Positions 33,960 to 42,593 of a DNA stretch of 64,000 nucleotides are shown one piece after another (positions within the stretch are counted from its first letter, which is position 1; the number at the start of each line of letters is the position of its first letter). Where the stretch lies: positions 30,618 to 94,617 of the forward strand of contig DATEJK010000068.1 of the NCBI GenBank assembly GCA_035278025.1. Direction: 5' to 3'. The translations under genes were made by a program, and so were the position numbers. The DNA is from JAICWP01 sp035278025 (lineage in GTDB: Bacteria; Acidobacteriota; Terriglobia; Terriglobales; Acidobacteriaceae). The notes below the pieces were generated by a model. It searched no databases. It was not told where the DNA came from and saw only the letters and a list, made by a program, of their open reading frames with translations.

Positions 33960-35774
33960 TTATCCTGATTTGGCGCTGAACTGCGCGGCCTCTTTTCGGC
34001 CCCACGGCAACTCGATAACGAATGTCGTGCCCTGCCCGGGCGCGCTCTTCACCGTTATCCTGCCCAGGTGGTCGCTCACCACCGACTGCACGATGGCCAG
34101 CCCCAGCCCGGTGCCGTGCTCCTTGGTAGTGTAATAGGGCGTGAACAGGCGGTCGCATTCCTCTTTCGTCAAGCCGCTCCCCGTATCGCTTACCTCAATA
34201 CAGACATTTTCACGGCTGGACCGCGTGCGCAGGGTGAGCGTCCCGCCGTTGGGCATGGCGTCAATCGCGTTCAACAGCAGGTTGGCCAGCGCGCGGCGCA
34301 ACAGGTCCGGGTCGGCTGCCATTTTGCCCAGCTTGTCATCGAGATGGAGGCTGGCGGCAATCGCCGGCCGTCCTTCCGCCCCCATCTGTGCCTGGTGTAC
34401 CTGCAGCACGTTGCGTATGAGTTCGTTCAGGTCCACAGGTTGCAGCTGCGGCTGGGGCATTTTGGAGAATTCGCTGAAGCGGCTGATGATGGCCTTCAGA
34501 TTTGCTATTTCGGCTAGCAGAGTGCCCGCGCTTTCGCGGAAAACTTCGTCAAACTGTTCGCCGCCGTGCTCCCGGGCTTTGAGCAGGTTCTCGACCGTAA
34601 TCTGCAGCGGAAACAGCGGATTCTTCAATTCGTGGGCCAGGCGGCGCGCCAGTTCGCGCCAGGCCGCCACCCGCTCTGCCTGCACCAGCCGCTCACGCTG
34701 TTCCGTCAAATCCTGTGTCATTTGGTTGAAAGCATTCGCCATCTCGCCCAGCTCATCGTCTGAGTCAACTTGTATCCGCGCCTGCCAGTTGCCGGCCACC
34801 ACTTCGCGCGCCGCCTTCGCCAGCTGTTCCACCGGCCGCGTGACCCGGGCCGCCATCCAACTGCTCATGAGGATGGCCAGCAGCAGCGCAAGGCCGGCAA
34901 CCAGCAGCGCCGTGGAACGGATCCGCGATTCCACGGCAACCAGCGCTCTCCTGGAATTCCCCACCAGCAGCATTCCCAGCACATCGCCCTTCTCGCTCTT
35001 CAGCGGGATAGCGTCAACACTCTCGCTTTCGGCAGGGTCCGCGGACCAGCTCACCACCGTGCTTTGCTCTGCCCCTGTGGCTTGAACCTGGTCCACCAGT
35101 GGCTCCAGCTTGTCCGCTCCCTGTACCGGTCCAGCCGCGGCCAGCAACGACGCCGGGGAATAGTTGCCGCCGGCGCTGGTATACAGCATGGCGCGTGTTC
35201 CCGCGGGCAGCTCCAGCGTCCTCAGGAATTCCTGGTCCAGCCGGCGCCCGCCGATCACGTACAAGGGCTTGTCCCCTACCCGGACCTCTCGAATAGCGAA
35301 CAGTCCCAGCACCGTGCTGTTGGGAAGCTCTTCGCGTTTTAGAAACGAGTTGGCGGAGCGCGCCTGAGCCGCGTTGGCCAGCTGCGGCTCTTTGTAGCCG
35401 AATTTCGCCGGCCATTGCGCCGAGGAAATGATGCTGCCGCTTCCATCGGCAAATTCCAAAAAATCCAGCTGCTGCGCCTTGGCTTCCACTCCCGCCTGGT
35501 TGACGTAGGCGCCCGCATCCGCGGGCTGCCGGTCCAGGTCGAGCGCCATGCGGCTGGCCGATTCGCTGCCCGCGATGGCTTCCACCCGGTTCGCTACCTC
35601 CTGTCCCCGGCGGTTGAATTCCCGGTGAAACTGCGCCACCAGCGCCCTCGTTCGCTCCTGCTCCGACTGTTCGAAGGCGCGCCTGGTGATCACTGAGACT
35701 GTCCAGGCCACGGCCACGACCGCAAGAAACACGGTCAGCGTGAACATGAGCAGCAGCTTGCGGCGGAAGCTCAC
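33960..35774 (-). CDS. NtrY-like membrane sensor histidine kinase
   Basis: A 604-residue kinase. GTG35774 overlaps the preceding stop as GTGA and directly starts the first membrane helix (KLLLMFTLTVFLAVVAVAW). A GTG seven codons upstream is possible. A periplasmic sensor region of about 250 residues is followed by a second helix (STALLVAGLALLLAILMSSW), HAMP, the H-box AHELKNPLFPLQIT and a HATPase domain with NLLLNAIDAMP, DTGSGL and GTGLGLAIV. The order and H-box match NtrY-type kinases. It is encoded between a solute-binding protein and its response regulator, so it may sense ligand through that binding protein. Confidence 0.9.
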   Translation of the reverse strand: MSFRRKLLLMFTLTVFLAVVAVAWTVSVITRRAFEQSEQERTRALVAQFHREFNRRGQEVANRVEAIAGSESASRMALDLDRQPADAGAYVNQAGVEAKAQQLDFLEFADGSGSIISSAQWPAKFGYKEPQLANAAQARSANSFLKREELPNSTVLGLFAIREVRVGDKPLYVIGGRRLDQEFLRTLELPAGTRAMLYTSAGGNYSPASLLAAAGPVQGADKLEPLVDQVQATGAEQSTVVSWSADPAESESVDAIPLKSEKGDVLGMLLVGNSRRALVAVESRIRSTALLVAGLALLLAILMSSWMAARVTRPVEQLAKAAREVVAGNWQARIQVDSDDELGEMANAFNQMTQDLTEQRERLVQAERVAAWRELARRLAHELKNPLFPLQITVENLLKAREHGGEQFDEVFRESAGTLLAEIANLKAIISRFSEFSKMPQPQLQPVDLNELIRNVLQVHQAQMGAEGRPAIAASLHLDDKLGKMAADPDLLRRALANLLLNAIDAMPNGGTLTLRTRSSRENVCIEVSDTGSGLTKEECDRLFTPYYTTKEHGTGLGLAIVQSVVSDHLGRITVKSAPGQGTTFVIELPWGRKEAAQFSAKSG

Positions 35775-37123
35775 GGCCTGCTCCCGCTCAGCCACACGTC
35801 TGCCACCCGGTAGTCGCCGAACAGATCGGTTCGCCAGCCCTCCACGCCCGGCCCAATTGCGGCAGCTTGCGGCACATGAGCCAGAGGAATGATGCGGCCC
35901 GACTGCAACAACTCTTTTTCCCGCGCATAGAGCTCTTCCGCCGACGTTCCCTCAAATTGCGGTACAGCCAGACCGGCGGCCGTGGCCACCGCTTGCAGCG
36001 CAAGTTGCGGCTGCGGTGAAGCCAAGGGAATCCGCAGCAGGCGCACATCGGCGTTGGCGGACGAAGCCGCCGTCTGGAGCCGGATGCCTACATCGCGCGC
36101 ATTCAGCGCCACCCTTTCCGCAATCAACTGGTTGGCTGGGTCGCTCGCGTCGTACGAAAGCGTCATGGTGCCCGTGTCCGCGGCGGTTAGGTTTCCGGAA
36201 CGACGGCCAGTTTGCGCAAAAAGCATGGCATAACCGGTCATCCAGTTGGGTAGAATCGCCTCGGCTGCCTTTCCCTGCCCCTGCAGCAGCACGTTCACGA
36301 TGGAAGCGCGGTCAATGCCGGCGGAGAGCGCCTGCCGCAGCCGCGCCTCCTCCTCGGACTCCGTTCCGCGGGTGAAAGCCAGGGCAAGCAGTTCGTTGGG
36401 AGCTGATTCCGCGATGGTCCGGCCAGAGAGGCCGGCGCGGCGCACTTGCTCAGGAGCCACTTCCACCACGTCCGCTTTGCCCAGCTCCAGCACCATCAAC
36501 TGCTGTCGCCAGTTCTGCCCCAGCAAGGCAACCACGGAATCAACAAACGGACGCCCGCCCCAATAATCCTCATCCGCAGCCAGTACCAGGGTTCTTCCCG
36601 GCTGAAATTGGCTGATCTGAAAAGGGCCCGTGCCCAGGAGCCTGTTGCCGGCGTGCCGGGCAATTCCGTTCCGCGGCAGAGCCAGTTCCGCCGGTAACTG
36701 GGGATCGGAAGCGGCGGTTTCAATTACCACGGAGTCTCCGTCGGGGCTTACCGTCCAGGCCGGGTTGGCCGCGCGCAGCGAAGCTGCAACCGCATCCGCC
36801 GTCAGAGGCGTGCCATCGTGAAAGTTCACTCCCGTCCGCAACCAGAACTGCCAGCGTTGGTTCCCCACCCCGGACTCCCAGCGCGCAGCCAGATGCGGCT
36901 GCAACCGGCCATGGGCATCGAACCGGGTCAGTCCCTCGAAAATGAGAGGGAAAATCTGCTTGCCTTGCGCCACACTCAACTGGGCTGGGTCGAGCGAAAG
37001 CGGCGCCTCGCGCAGCGCGATGCGCACAGCACCGCCATAATGCGGCCGCACCGCCGCCGCCATCCCGCCGGCCAGCGCCAGAATGCTACTGATGACAAGT
37101 AACGGCCAGGCTGTACGCCTCAT
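35771..37123 (-). CDS. Orphan ABC-type solute-binding protein, family 5 (DppA/OppA-like)
   Basis: A 450-residue exported protein with a signal peptide (WPLLVISSILALAGGMAAAV) and the SBP_bac_5 pattern: PLSLDPAQLSVAQGKQIFPLIFEG-type start, LRTGVNFHDGTPLTADAVAASL and GTGPFQISQF. Family members deliver peptides, nickel or sugars to ABC importers. No permease or ATPase gene is nearby. Instead the gene overlaps both the unknown upstream gene (38 bp) and the histidine kinase, so it could be a periplasmic ligand receptor for that kinase. It is somewhat shorter than the usual 500-550 residues. Confidence 0.82.
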   Translation of the reverse strand: MRRTAWPLLVISSILALAGGMAAAVRPHYGGAVRIALREAPLSLDPAQLSVAQGKQIFPLIFEGLTRFDAHGRLQPHLAARWESGVGNQRWQFWLRTGVNFHDGTPLTADAVAASLRAANPAWTVSPDGDSVVIETAASDPQLPAELALPRNGIARHAGNRLLGTGPFQISQFQPGRTLVLAADEDYWGGRPFVDSVVALLGQNWRQQLMVLELGKADVVEVAPEQVRRAGLSGRTIAESAPNELLALAFTRGTESEEEARLRQALSAGIDRASIVNVLLQGQGKAAEAILPNWMTGYAMLFAQTGRRSGNLTAADTGTMTLSYDASDPANQLIAERVALNARDVGIRLQTAASSANADVRLLRIPLASPQPQLALQAVATAAGLAVPQFEGTSAEELYAREKELLQSGRIIPLAHVPQAAAIGPGVEGWRTDLFGDYRVADVWLSGSRP

Positions 37124-38324
37124 ATTTCCCCGTGTCTGGATTGCGTTCCACCGCCACTGCGCTGCCGTCGTCCTTGCTCCACAATGCGTTCAGGGGACCA
37201 TTGAATTCTGTTGCAATGCCCACGGGCGCCGGCTCACGATCCAGGACCTCGTAAGCGCGCAAGCTGTCGCCGGTGTCGGTTCTCGCGGACGCCAGAATCT
37301 GCCATCCGGAACCGCAGTTGCTCATCACCCCCGCGATCTCGCTGCCCCACGGCAGCCTGGGCGTAACATCATTGATCCCGTCCACCAGGTGCACCGAACC
37401 ATCCACTGCCGCCAGAACCCACAATATGTATTGCGCGCGCGGAAGCGCCGCCGCCGAATAAAAAGGCGCATACGTGTTCTGCTTCCCGATGCCCGGCGCC
37501 ACCACCCCGGTGAAGAAGTTCCGCGCGGGTGAAAAGAAGCCGCGCACCCCCGAGGAGCCCGCACCCAGCGGCCAGGGATCGTCGGCTTCATGGCAGATCA
37601 TGCTCAAGGGCGAACTCAGCACCGCCCCGCAAACCACTCCCGGCAGATACACGTCGAATAAGTGCTCGCTGTTGAAGACAATGCGCCCGCGCAGGTCACG
37701 CGGCCAGGGACGCGCGTGCGTAATGGGAAACGTCTGCTCCGGCCGCCACCGCCCGCCCTCGCCGCTGAAAAGCGCGACCTTCTCGCCATCCAAAACCAGC
37801 AGGTGTTCCGGGTTGCCCCCTGGGAGCACGGTGGCATCCAGAATGGGGCTCTGCTGCGACCAGAGCAAGGTGCGGTGAATATTGAGCGGCGAACTCGGGC
37901 CGAAGCTGCCGGCTGTGCCCGCGCCCGGAACCGAAACCATGAGTACCTTTTCGTCGCCCCCGCCTTGATTCACCTGGGCAATCCACAGGTAGCTCTGCGC
38001 GTTTTCCGAAAAGGTGACGCGCACGTTTGCCACCTGGCCGCTCTCCACTACTTTGACACCGAGCGCCGCCAGCTCGGCTGCCAGTGCGCCCCGCGCCTGC
38101 TCCACCTCTGCCGGGCGAAGCGAAGATCGGTTGTTTACCTCCAGCGCCACCGCTCCCGGGCCGGTTACCGCCGCAATTTTCTGGGCCAGGGAGAGGGCGG
38201 GCGCCCCCCAGTCGGCGCCCAATGCAACTGGAACTGTAAGAAGCAGTCCCATAGCCACGCCGAGCATCAGCGGCTTGCTGATTCGCAGGAACATGTGTGG
38301 ACGCTGCGAATTATAAACCGCCAT
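37086..38324 (-). CDS. Unrecognised exported 412-residue protein
   Basis: I do not recognise the family. A hydrophobic segment (LMLGVAMGLLLTVPVALGA, residues 19-37) is a likely signal peptide. Residues 40-135 have an alpha-beta pattern with ALAAELAALGVKVVESG and VRVTFSENAQSYLWIAQV, perhaps a FlgT/LpoA-like or TolB N-terminal-like domain. The remaining 270 residues read as repeated beta strands (LLVLDGEKVALFSGEGGRW, GRIVFNSEHLFDVYLPG), suggesting a propeller. It overlaps the solute-binding protein gene by 38 bp, so the two are co-expressed. GAGGGGGGAG precedes ATG38324; an internal ATG at 38294 is an alternative. Confidence 0.7.
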   Translation of the reverse strand: MAVYNSQRPHMFLRISKPLMLGVAMGLLLTVPVALGADWGAPALSLAQKIAAVTGPGAVALEVNNRSSLRPAEVEQARGALAAELAALGVKVVESGQVANVRVTFSENAQSYLWIAQVNQGGGDEKVLMVSVPGAGTAGSFGPSSPLNIHRTLLWSQQSPILDATVLPGGNPEHLLVLDGEKVALFSGEGGRWRPEQTFPITHARPWPRDLRGRIVFNSEHLFDVYLPGVVCGAVLSSPLSMICHEADDPWPLGAGSSGVRGFFSPARNFFTGVVAPGIGKQNTYAPFYSAAALPRAQYILWVLAAVDGSVHLVDGINDVTPRLPWGSEIAGVMSNCGSGWQILASARTDTGDSLRAYEVLDREPAPVGIATEFNGPLNALWSKDDGSAVAVERNPDTGKYEAYSLAVTCHQ

Positions 38325-38410
38325 CGCTCCCCCCTCGGCGTTCCTATTGCCCGGTCTCTCCGGGCCGCCCCTCTGGCGGCCTATGGTTGGGGCCGCCCCC
38401 GCGAAAACTG

Positions 38411-39745
38411 CTACTGCGTGGGTGGGTCATCGGGTGGCGCCGGCGCGGCATGGTTCCCCATGCTCAGCCCGCGCAACAGGTCATTCGCGAACATGAACTT
38501 GCCGTCGGCAGGCACTACCATGATCTGCAGCTTGTCGGATAGCTTTTCCGCAATGATCTTGTTGATGAGCAGTGGATTCTGCTTCAGCACCGCGCCTTCA
38601 CTCTGCATCCGTTGCGTATCTGCCGCCGCGGTTAAGCGAATGCGCTCCGCCTCGGCCTGCGCCAGCAGTTTGCGACGGTCCATCTCCGCCTTGCTGTCAA
38701 TTACCTTGGCCTGCGCGTTCGCCTCCGCGTTCTGCACCGTGGCCTCCTTGCGCGCCTGCGACTCCAGCCTGGTCTGCTCGATCTGCTGCTTCTTCAGCGG
38801 CAGCAGGTATTTCATCGCATCCGCCTCGCCCTTGGCTTGCAGCACACGCACCTGCGCCTGCCCTTCCGCCTGCTTCACCTGCTGCGCCTTGATTGCCTCT
38901 GCTTCCAGTTCGGCGATTCGCACCTGTTTCTGCTGAATCTCCGTTTCCACTCCCATGCGGTCGTTTTGCTGTTCTTTCAGCAACAAGTCCTCAAGCCCTT
39001 TGGCGTACTCCGGCGGCAACTGGATATCGCGCAGCATCACTTCCTTCACCACGATTCCGTCGGCCTCCAGCTTGCGCGTAATCGCCTCCGCGGCCCGCCT
39101 CCGCACCTCCTCCCGCTTGCTGGCGAACACCTCGCGCACCGTGTAATTGGGCACCAGTTCGCGCCATGTGCTGGCTACTACAGGCGGCACCAGTTCCGTT
39201 TCCACCGGTTGCGGCAGGTTGTTGAGGATGTAATCCAGGTGCCGCGAATCCAGCCGATAACGCACTGTGATGGCTAACCCCAGCGTTAGTCCTTCCTTAG
39301 CTTGCACCTTCATCAGTTCGGACCGCGCCGCACCGGCTGCCGGCTGGGACGCGCCAGCATGGTCTTCCACCACTCCCGTGGTGAATAACCGGTCGCGAGT
39401 GTCGAACAGCACCACTCTGTCAACGAATGGACGGACCAGGTGCGCCCCCGGGTAGAGCGTTCCCGCCAGCGTTCCAGACATTTGGCTTACCCGCACTCCC
39501 CCCATCCCCGCCGGTATTACCACCAGGCTCATGGCCAACACGATGGGCGCCCAGGCCAAGAGCGCAAGACCCACGCTCACCCGCCATCGCACCTCGCGCT
39601 CCTCGGGCGCCGTCTGCCCTGGCTGCAACTGCGCCAGCGCGCGCCGCGCCATTGCCATCAGATAAAGGTCATATCCCAGAACCGCCGCCGCCGACCCGAA
39701 CATCGCGATCCCGACCGCCATCAGCACATACTTAATCAGCAACAT
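38411..39745 (-). CDS. SPFH/band-7 (prohibitin/flotillin-like) membrane protein
   Basis: A 444-residue protein with two N-terminal helices (LLIKYVLMAVGIAMFGSAAAV and LALLAWAPIVLAMSLVVIP). An SPFH domain follows (about residues 80-270: GTLYPGAHLVRPFVDRVVLFDTR, VRYRLDSRHLDYI). A long Glu/Ala/Lys-rich coiled coil (about 275-395) ends in a segment predicted to be membrane-proximal. SPFH proteins form ring-like membrane scaffolds and often modulate proteases or cell-envelope enzymes. An AAGGAGG ribosome site lies inside the 3' end of the small upstream gene, which it overlaps by 14 bp. A role in envelope organisation is inferred from the L,D-transpeptidase nearby. Confidence 0.88.
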   Translation of the reverse strand: MLLIKYVLMAVGIAMFGSAAAVLGYDLYLMAMARRALAQLQPGQTAPEEREVRWRVSVGLALLAWAPIVLAMSLVVIPAGMGGVRVSQMSGTLAGTLYPGAHLVRPFVDRVVLFDTRDRLFTTGVVEDHAGASQPAAGAARSELMKVQAKEGLTLGLAITVRYRLDSRHLDYILNNLPQPVETELVPPVVASTWRELVPNYTVREVFASKREEVRRRAAEAITRKLEADGIVVKEVMLRDIQLPPEYAKGLEDLLLKEQQNDRMGVETEIQQKQVRIAELEAEAIKAQQVKQAEGQAQVRVLQAKGEADAMKYLLPLKKQQIEQTRLESQARKEATVQNAEANAQAKVIDSKAEMDRRKLLAQAEAERIRLTAAADTQRMQSEGAVLKQNPLLINKIIAEKLSDKLQIMVVPADGKFMFANDLLRGLSMGNHAAPAPPDDPPTQ

Positions 39746-39905
39746 ACTCTTCCTCCTTCCGCCTCTGTTCTGGCCTCTGCGCGTGGGCTCGCGCGAACAT
39801 CAGGCGAAACATCCCGCCCACCAGCATCTCTTCCACCAGTAGCGCGATGGCTACGGAAAACGTCACACCCGCCACTGCGATCAGCGCCATCATTGCGTTT
39901 TCCAT
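39732..39905 (-). CDS. Small single-helix membrane protein
   Basis: A 57-residue protein of unknown function with one membrane helix (MMALIAVAGVTFSVAIALLVEE) and a basic and acidic tail (RPEQRRKEEEYVAD). ATG39905 follows a GAGAGAGG ribosome site 7 nt away; a GTG at 39923 would overlap the transpeptidase stop. The gene overlaps the SPFH start by 14 bp and contains that gene's ribosome site, so it is likely real and coupled. It may be a partner subunit of the SPFH protein. Confidence 0.6.
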   Translation of the reverse strand: MENAMMALIAVAGVTFSVAIALLVEEMLVGGMFRLMFARAHAQRPEQRRKEEEYVAD

Positions 39906-39919
39906 TTGCGCCCTCTCTC

Positions 39920-40501
39920 TCACTGACCTGCCGCCGGTTGCGCCGCGGCTGAAGCCTGCATGGTCGCCGTCTCGCCGCCAAATACCCCCGCCGTCACCGC
40001 ATCACGTTCGGCGTGGATTTCCACCTCGTCGCCTATCCGCACCAGTTCGAAAAAGTGCTCCATGTCGCGGTTCTCCATGCGAATGCACCCATGTGAAGCC
40101 GCGCGCCCGATGGAACGCGGGTCGTTGGTGCCGTGAATTCCGAATCCTTTGCGGTTCAGACCTATCCAGCGGGTCCCGATCGGGCTCTCTTCACTGGCGG
40201 GAATCACGACGTGCGGGTGGTAGTAAGTGGGATTGGTGAGGCGATTGACGATCTCAAATTCGCCGCTCGGGCTCGGGCTGGCCTCCGCTCCCACGGCTAC
40301 GCGATAAACCTTCACCACCCTGCCGCCTTCCAGCAGCGCCAGCTTGCGGTCCGCTATGCTGACCACTACCACGCGCTTCTGCTCAGGAACCGTCGGCAGC
40401 GTCTCTGACGAACCTGGCACTAACATCAGCGTCATCAATCCCAAGAACAGCAGAACCTTTTCCGCCGCTTTCTTGATTTGCCGCTGGCCTGCGTCGCTCA
40501 T
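39920..40501 (-). CDS. L,D-transpeptidase (YkuD domain)
   Basis: A 193-residue exported peptidoglycan cross-linking or lipoprotein-attaching enzyme. One hydrophobic segment (VLLFLGLMTLMLVPG) is a signal or anchor. The YkuD domain spans about residues 45-170, with FGIHGTND and the catalytic-cysteine motif SHGCIRM. AGGAGG sits 5 nt before ATG40501, which makes this start much better than the in-frame codon at 40543. The gene begins a tightly linked series with the small membrane protein and SPFH protein, pointing to cell-envelope work. Confidence 0.9.
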   Translation of the reverse strand: MSDAGQRQIKKAAEKVLLFLGLMTLMLVPGSSETLPTVPEQKRVVVVSIADRKLALLEGGRVVKVYRVAVGAEASPSPSGEFEIVNRLTNPTYYHPHVVIPASEESPIGTRWIGLNRKGFGIHGTNDPRSIGRAASHGCIRMENRDMEHFFELVRIGDEVEIHAERDAVTAGVFGGETATMQASAAAQPAAGQ

Positions 40502-40604
40502 CTTTGCCTCCTGCTCCTGGACCTGCGCCAGCAGGAATGGCAAGGGAGATGCCGCTCTTAGTGTGTTAATAATCAGCAGCTTAGAAGCAACAACCGGCGC
40601 GGAA

Positions 40605-40637
40605 CTGTGGCTGGGTCAACACATCGTGTCAAGCCAC
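40605..40637. other. Inverted repeat in the isochorismatase/L,D-transpeptidase gap
   Basis: TGTGGCT (40605-40611) and AGCCACA (40631-40637) pair as inverted repeats, with an inner ACAC-ATC-GTGT. The element is downstream of the isochorismatase-type gene and about 105 bp before the transpeptidase start. It could be a terminator-like hairpin or regulator site. It has no T-run. Confidence 0.35.
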
Positions 40638-40670
40638 ACACGCACACCGGCCCTAGGAGTTAGGCTGGTT

Positions 40671-41279
40671 TCAGCCCTTCAGGTGAGGAAGGAGCTCTTT
40701 GAAAGAAGACGTACCGGAGGAACGCAGCAATTCATAGATCATCATCTCCGTGGACGAGATGACGGCGCCCGCATCGCGCATTCTGAGCAGCCCTATCTTC
40801 CAGTTCCACTCCGCCCGCGAACTCACCGCATCGGAGGCGACGTGCACAATGTAGCCCTGCTGCAGCGCCCCTAGCGCTGTCTGCATAACGCAGATATGAG
40901 CCTCCATCCCGCAGAGCAGGATGGTGTTACGCCGGCCGGGCAAAGCTTTCAGCGCGGCAGTAAATTCCCTGCTCCCGAAGCAGGAGAATTCCAGCTTGTC
41001 CATGGAACCGGACTCCGGCAGCAAGGAGGCAATCTCCGGAACTACGCTGCCCAACCCCTTGCAGTACTGGGTTGTCAGCAGCGTGGGAATGTGCAGAATT
41101 CCCGCCAGCCGGATGAGCAACTGCGAGTTGCGCACCAGGCGCTCCTTTTCGAAGATGGGCGGCAGCAGCTTTTCCTGAATATCCACTACCACCAGGGCAC
41201 ATTGGTCCGCTACCAGCGGCCGGCGGGCGGCTTCGCTGAGCTCAGAAGGTGTGTTGAAGGTTTCCAGTGCGCTGCCCAT
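40671..41279 (-). CDS. Isochorismatase-family cysteine hydrolase (YcaC-like)
   Basis: A 202-residue cytosolic hydrolase. The family triad is visible as Asp in VVVDIQEKLL, Lys in MDKLEFSCF and Cys in GMEAHICVMQTA. The EAHICV form is typical of the YcaC-type subgroup, whose natural substrates are mostly unknown. GGGAGC 5 nt before ATG41279 favours this start over ATG41303. It is separated from the transpeptidase by 169 bp containing a palindrome, so it may be a separate transcript. Nicotinamidase or N-carbamoylsarcosine amidase activity is less likely. Confidence 0.87.
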   Translation of the reverse strand: MGSALETFNTPSELSEAARRPLVADQCALVVVDIQEKLLPPIFEKERLVRNSQLLIRLAGILHIPTLLTTQYCKGLGSVVPEIASLLPESGSMDKLEFSCFGSREFTAALKALPGRRNTILLCGMEAHICVMQTALGALQQGYIVHVASDAVSSRAEWNWKIGLLRMRDAGAVISSTEMMIYELLRSSGTSSFKELLPHLKG

Positions 41280-41700
41280 AGTTGCTCCCGGTATGCGCGG
41301 CAATCCGCGCCTTGTTCTCGGCTATCCGCCCGAACCTCATGATTTTATCGCTTTGTGCGCGTGCATATGTACTCGGCGTGCCTGCGGCCTCCCATGAACT
41401 CATCCCAGCAACCCTGGCCAGTGCACCAGCAAGATGCATCCTATCCTGTCGCGGCGCCAATCTAAGTAAGCGATCAAATAGTGAGCACGCGGGTTATGCA
41501 CGTTTGCCGTTTACAACTGGAGAGAGAACCGTTGTTTTCAAATTGGGGCTTGTAATTAGGCCCAGCCGAAGTGCCTGACTGATATTCCATTTTTGTTCCC
41601 CCCGGCAGGAGGCTGGCCCTTTGAGTTGATGGAGCGGGTATTACCCGATTCCGCAGGCGCCCTGCCTTAGGCAAACTGCGCCCTGAAAGGAGATGGACCG
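41280..41700. other. Intergenic region between divergent isochorismatase and TonB genes
   Basis: This 421-bp stretch is more AT-rich than its surroundings around 41340 and 41460-41560. No convincing gene or RNA was found. Its right end carries AAAGGAGAT, a strong ribosome site 8 nt before the TonB-protein GTG41701. No promoter on either strand was good enough to list. Confidence 0.5.
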
Positions 41701-42450
41701 GTGTTTGAGAATAGCCTTATTGAATCGACGAACCGGATCAAGACCAGCCGCGGCAAAGCTACGGCAGTGTCGTTCATCATTCAGATCGCGATTGTGTGTT
41801 TCCTGGTACTGATACCGCTGATCTTTGTGGAGGCGTTGCCGGCGAAACAAATGGTGACTGAGCTGGCGGCCCCACCGCCACCGCCGCCTCCACCTCCACC
41901 GGCTTCGGCAGCCGTAGCCAAAGCGGCGCCGGTCGTGAAGGAGCAGCTCAATCCCAATGAGTTGCACACGCCTACAAAGATTCCTAAGCAGATTGTAAAG
42001 ACTCAGGAGGTGGCTTCGGCGGCAGCGCCGGCGAACACTCCCCCGGCTATGGGCGGCGTTGTAGGTGGCGTGCCCGGAGGCGTCGCTGGAGGCCAGGTGG
42101 GCGGCGTACTGGGAGGCGTTCTCAATTCCCCGGTGGCGGTGCCCAAAGTTGAATTAAAGCGAGTGCGTGTTTCGCAGGGCGTCTCACAGGGCTTGCTCAC
42201 CCACAAGGTGGACCCGCAGTATCCGCCATTGGCGAAACAGGCTCACATTCAGGGTACGGTGGTGCTGCACGCGGTGATCGGCAAGGACGGCCAGGTGCAG
42301 GGGCTGCAGGTGGTAAGCGGACATCCCATGTTGTCGGCAGCTGCGATCAGTGCCGTGAAGCAATGGCGATACAAACCGTATATGCTGAATGGCAAGCCAG
42401 TCGAAATTGACACCAACATAACGGTGAACTTCACACTGGCCGGAGCATAG
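41701..42450 (+). CDS. tonB: TonB-family energy transducer
   Basis: A 249-residue protein starting at GTG41701 after AAAGGAGAT. It has a membrane anchor (VSFIIQIAIVCFLVLIPLIFV, residues 22-42) and a proline run (PPPPPPPPPP). A Gly/Val repeat region (GGVVGGVPGGVAGG) comes next. The C-terminal TonB domain (about 160-249) contains HKVDPQYPPLAKQAHIQGTV, split here by sense, and AVKQWRYKPYMLNG. It would transmit proton-motive force to outer-membrane receptors such as the two Oar-like receptors in this window. No exbB/exbD genes are adjacent. An intrinsic terminator follows 20 bp after the stop. Confidence 0.9.
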   Translation: MFENSLIESTNRIKTSRGKATAVSFIIQIAIVCFLVLIPLIFVEALPAKQMVTELAAPPPPPPPPPPASAAVAKAAPVVKEQLNPNELHTPTKIPKQIVKTQEVASAAAPANTPPAMGGVVGGVPGGVAGGQVGGVLGGVLNSPVAVPKVELKRVRVSQGVSQGLLTHKVDPQYPPLAKQAHIQGTVVLHAVIGKDGQVQGLQVVSGHPMLSAAAISAVKQWRYKPYMLNGKPVEIDTNITVNFTLAGA

Positions 42451-42470
42451 TGCTCTGCCCAACGCAGACG

Positions 42471-42497
42471 GGGTGGCCAAACGGCCACCCTTTTTTT
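42471..42497 (+). terminator. Rho-independent terminator after tonB
   Basis: GGGTGGCC (42471-42478) and GGCCACCC (42483-42490) form a perfect 8-bp stem with an AAAC loop, followed directly by seven T residues. It ends the tonB transcript and isolates the formate dehydrogenase operon from it. Confidence 0.92.
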
Positions 42498-42593
42498 ATC
42501 TCCCGCGGAGTTGATCGGGAAATCTCATGGCAACCCAGCCCCACAACCCCGGTTCTTTAACAACGTAGCACTTTCATTGCTGCGGGGGTTTTC

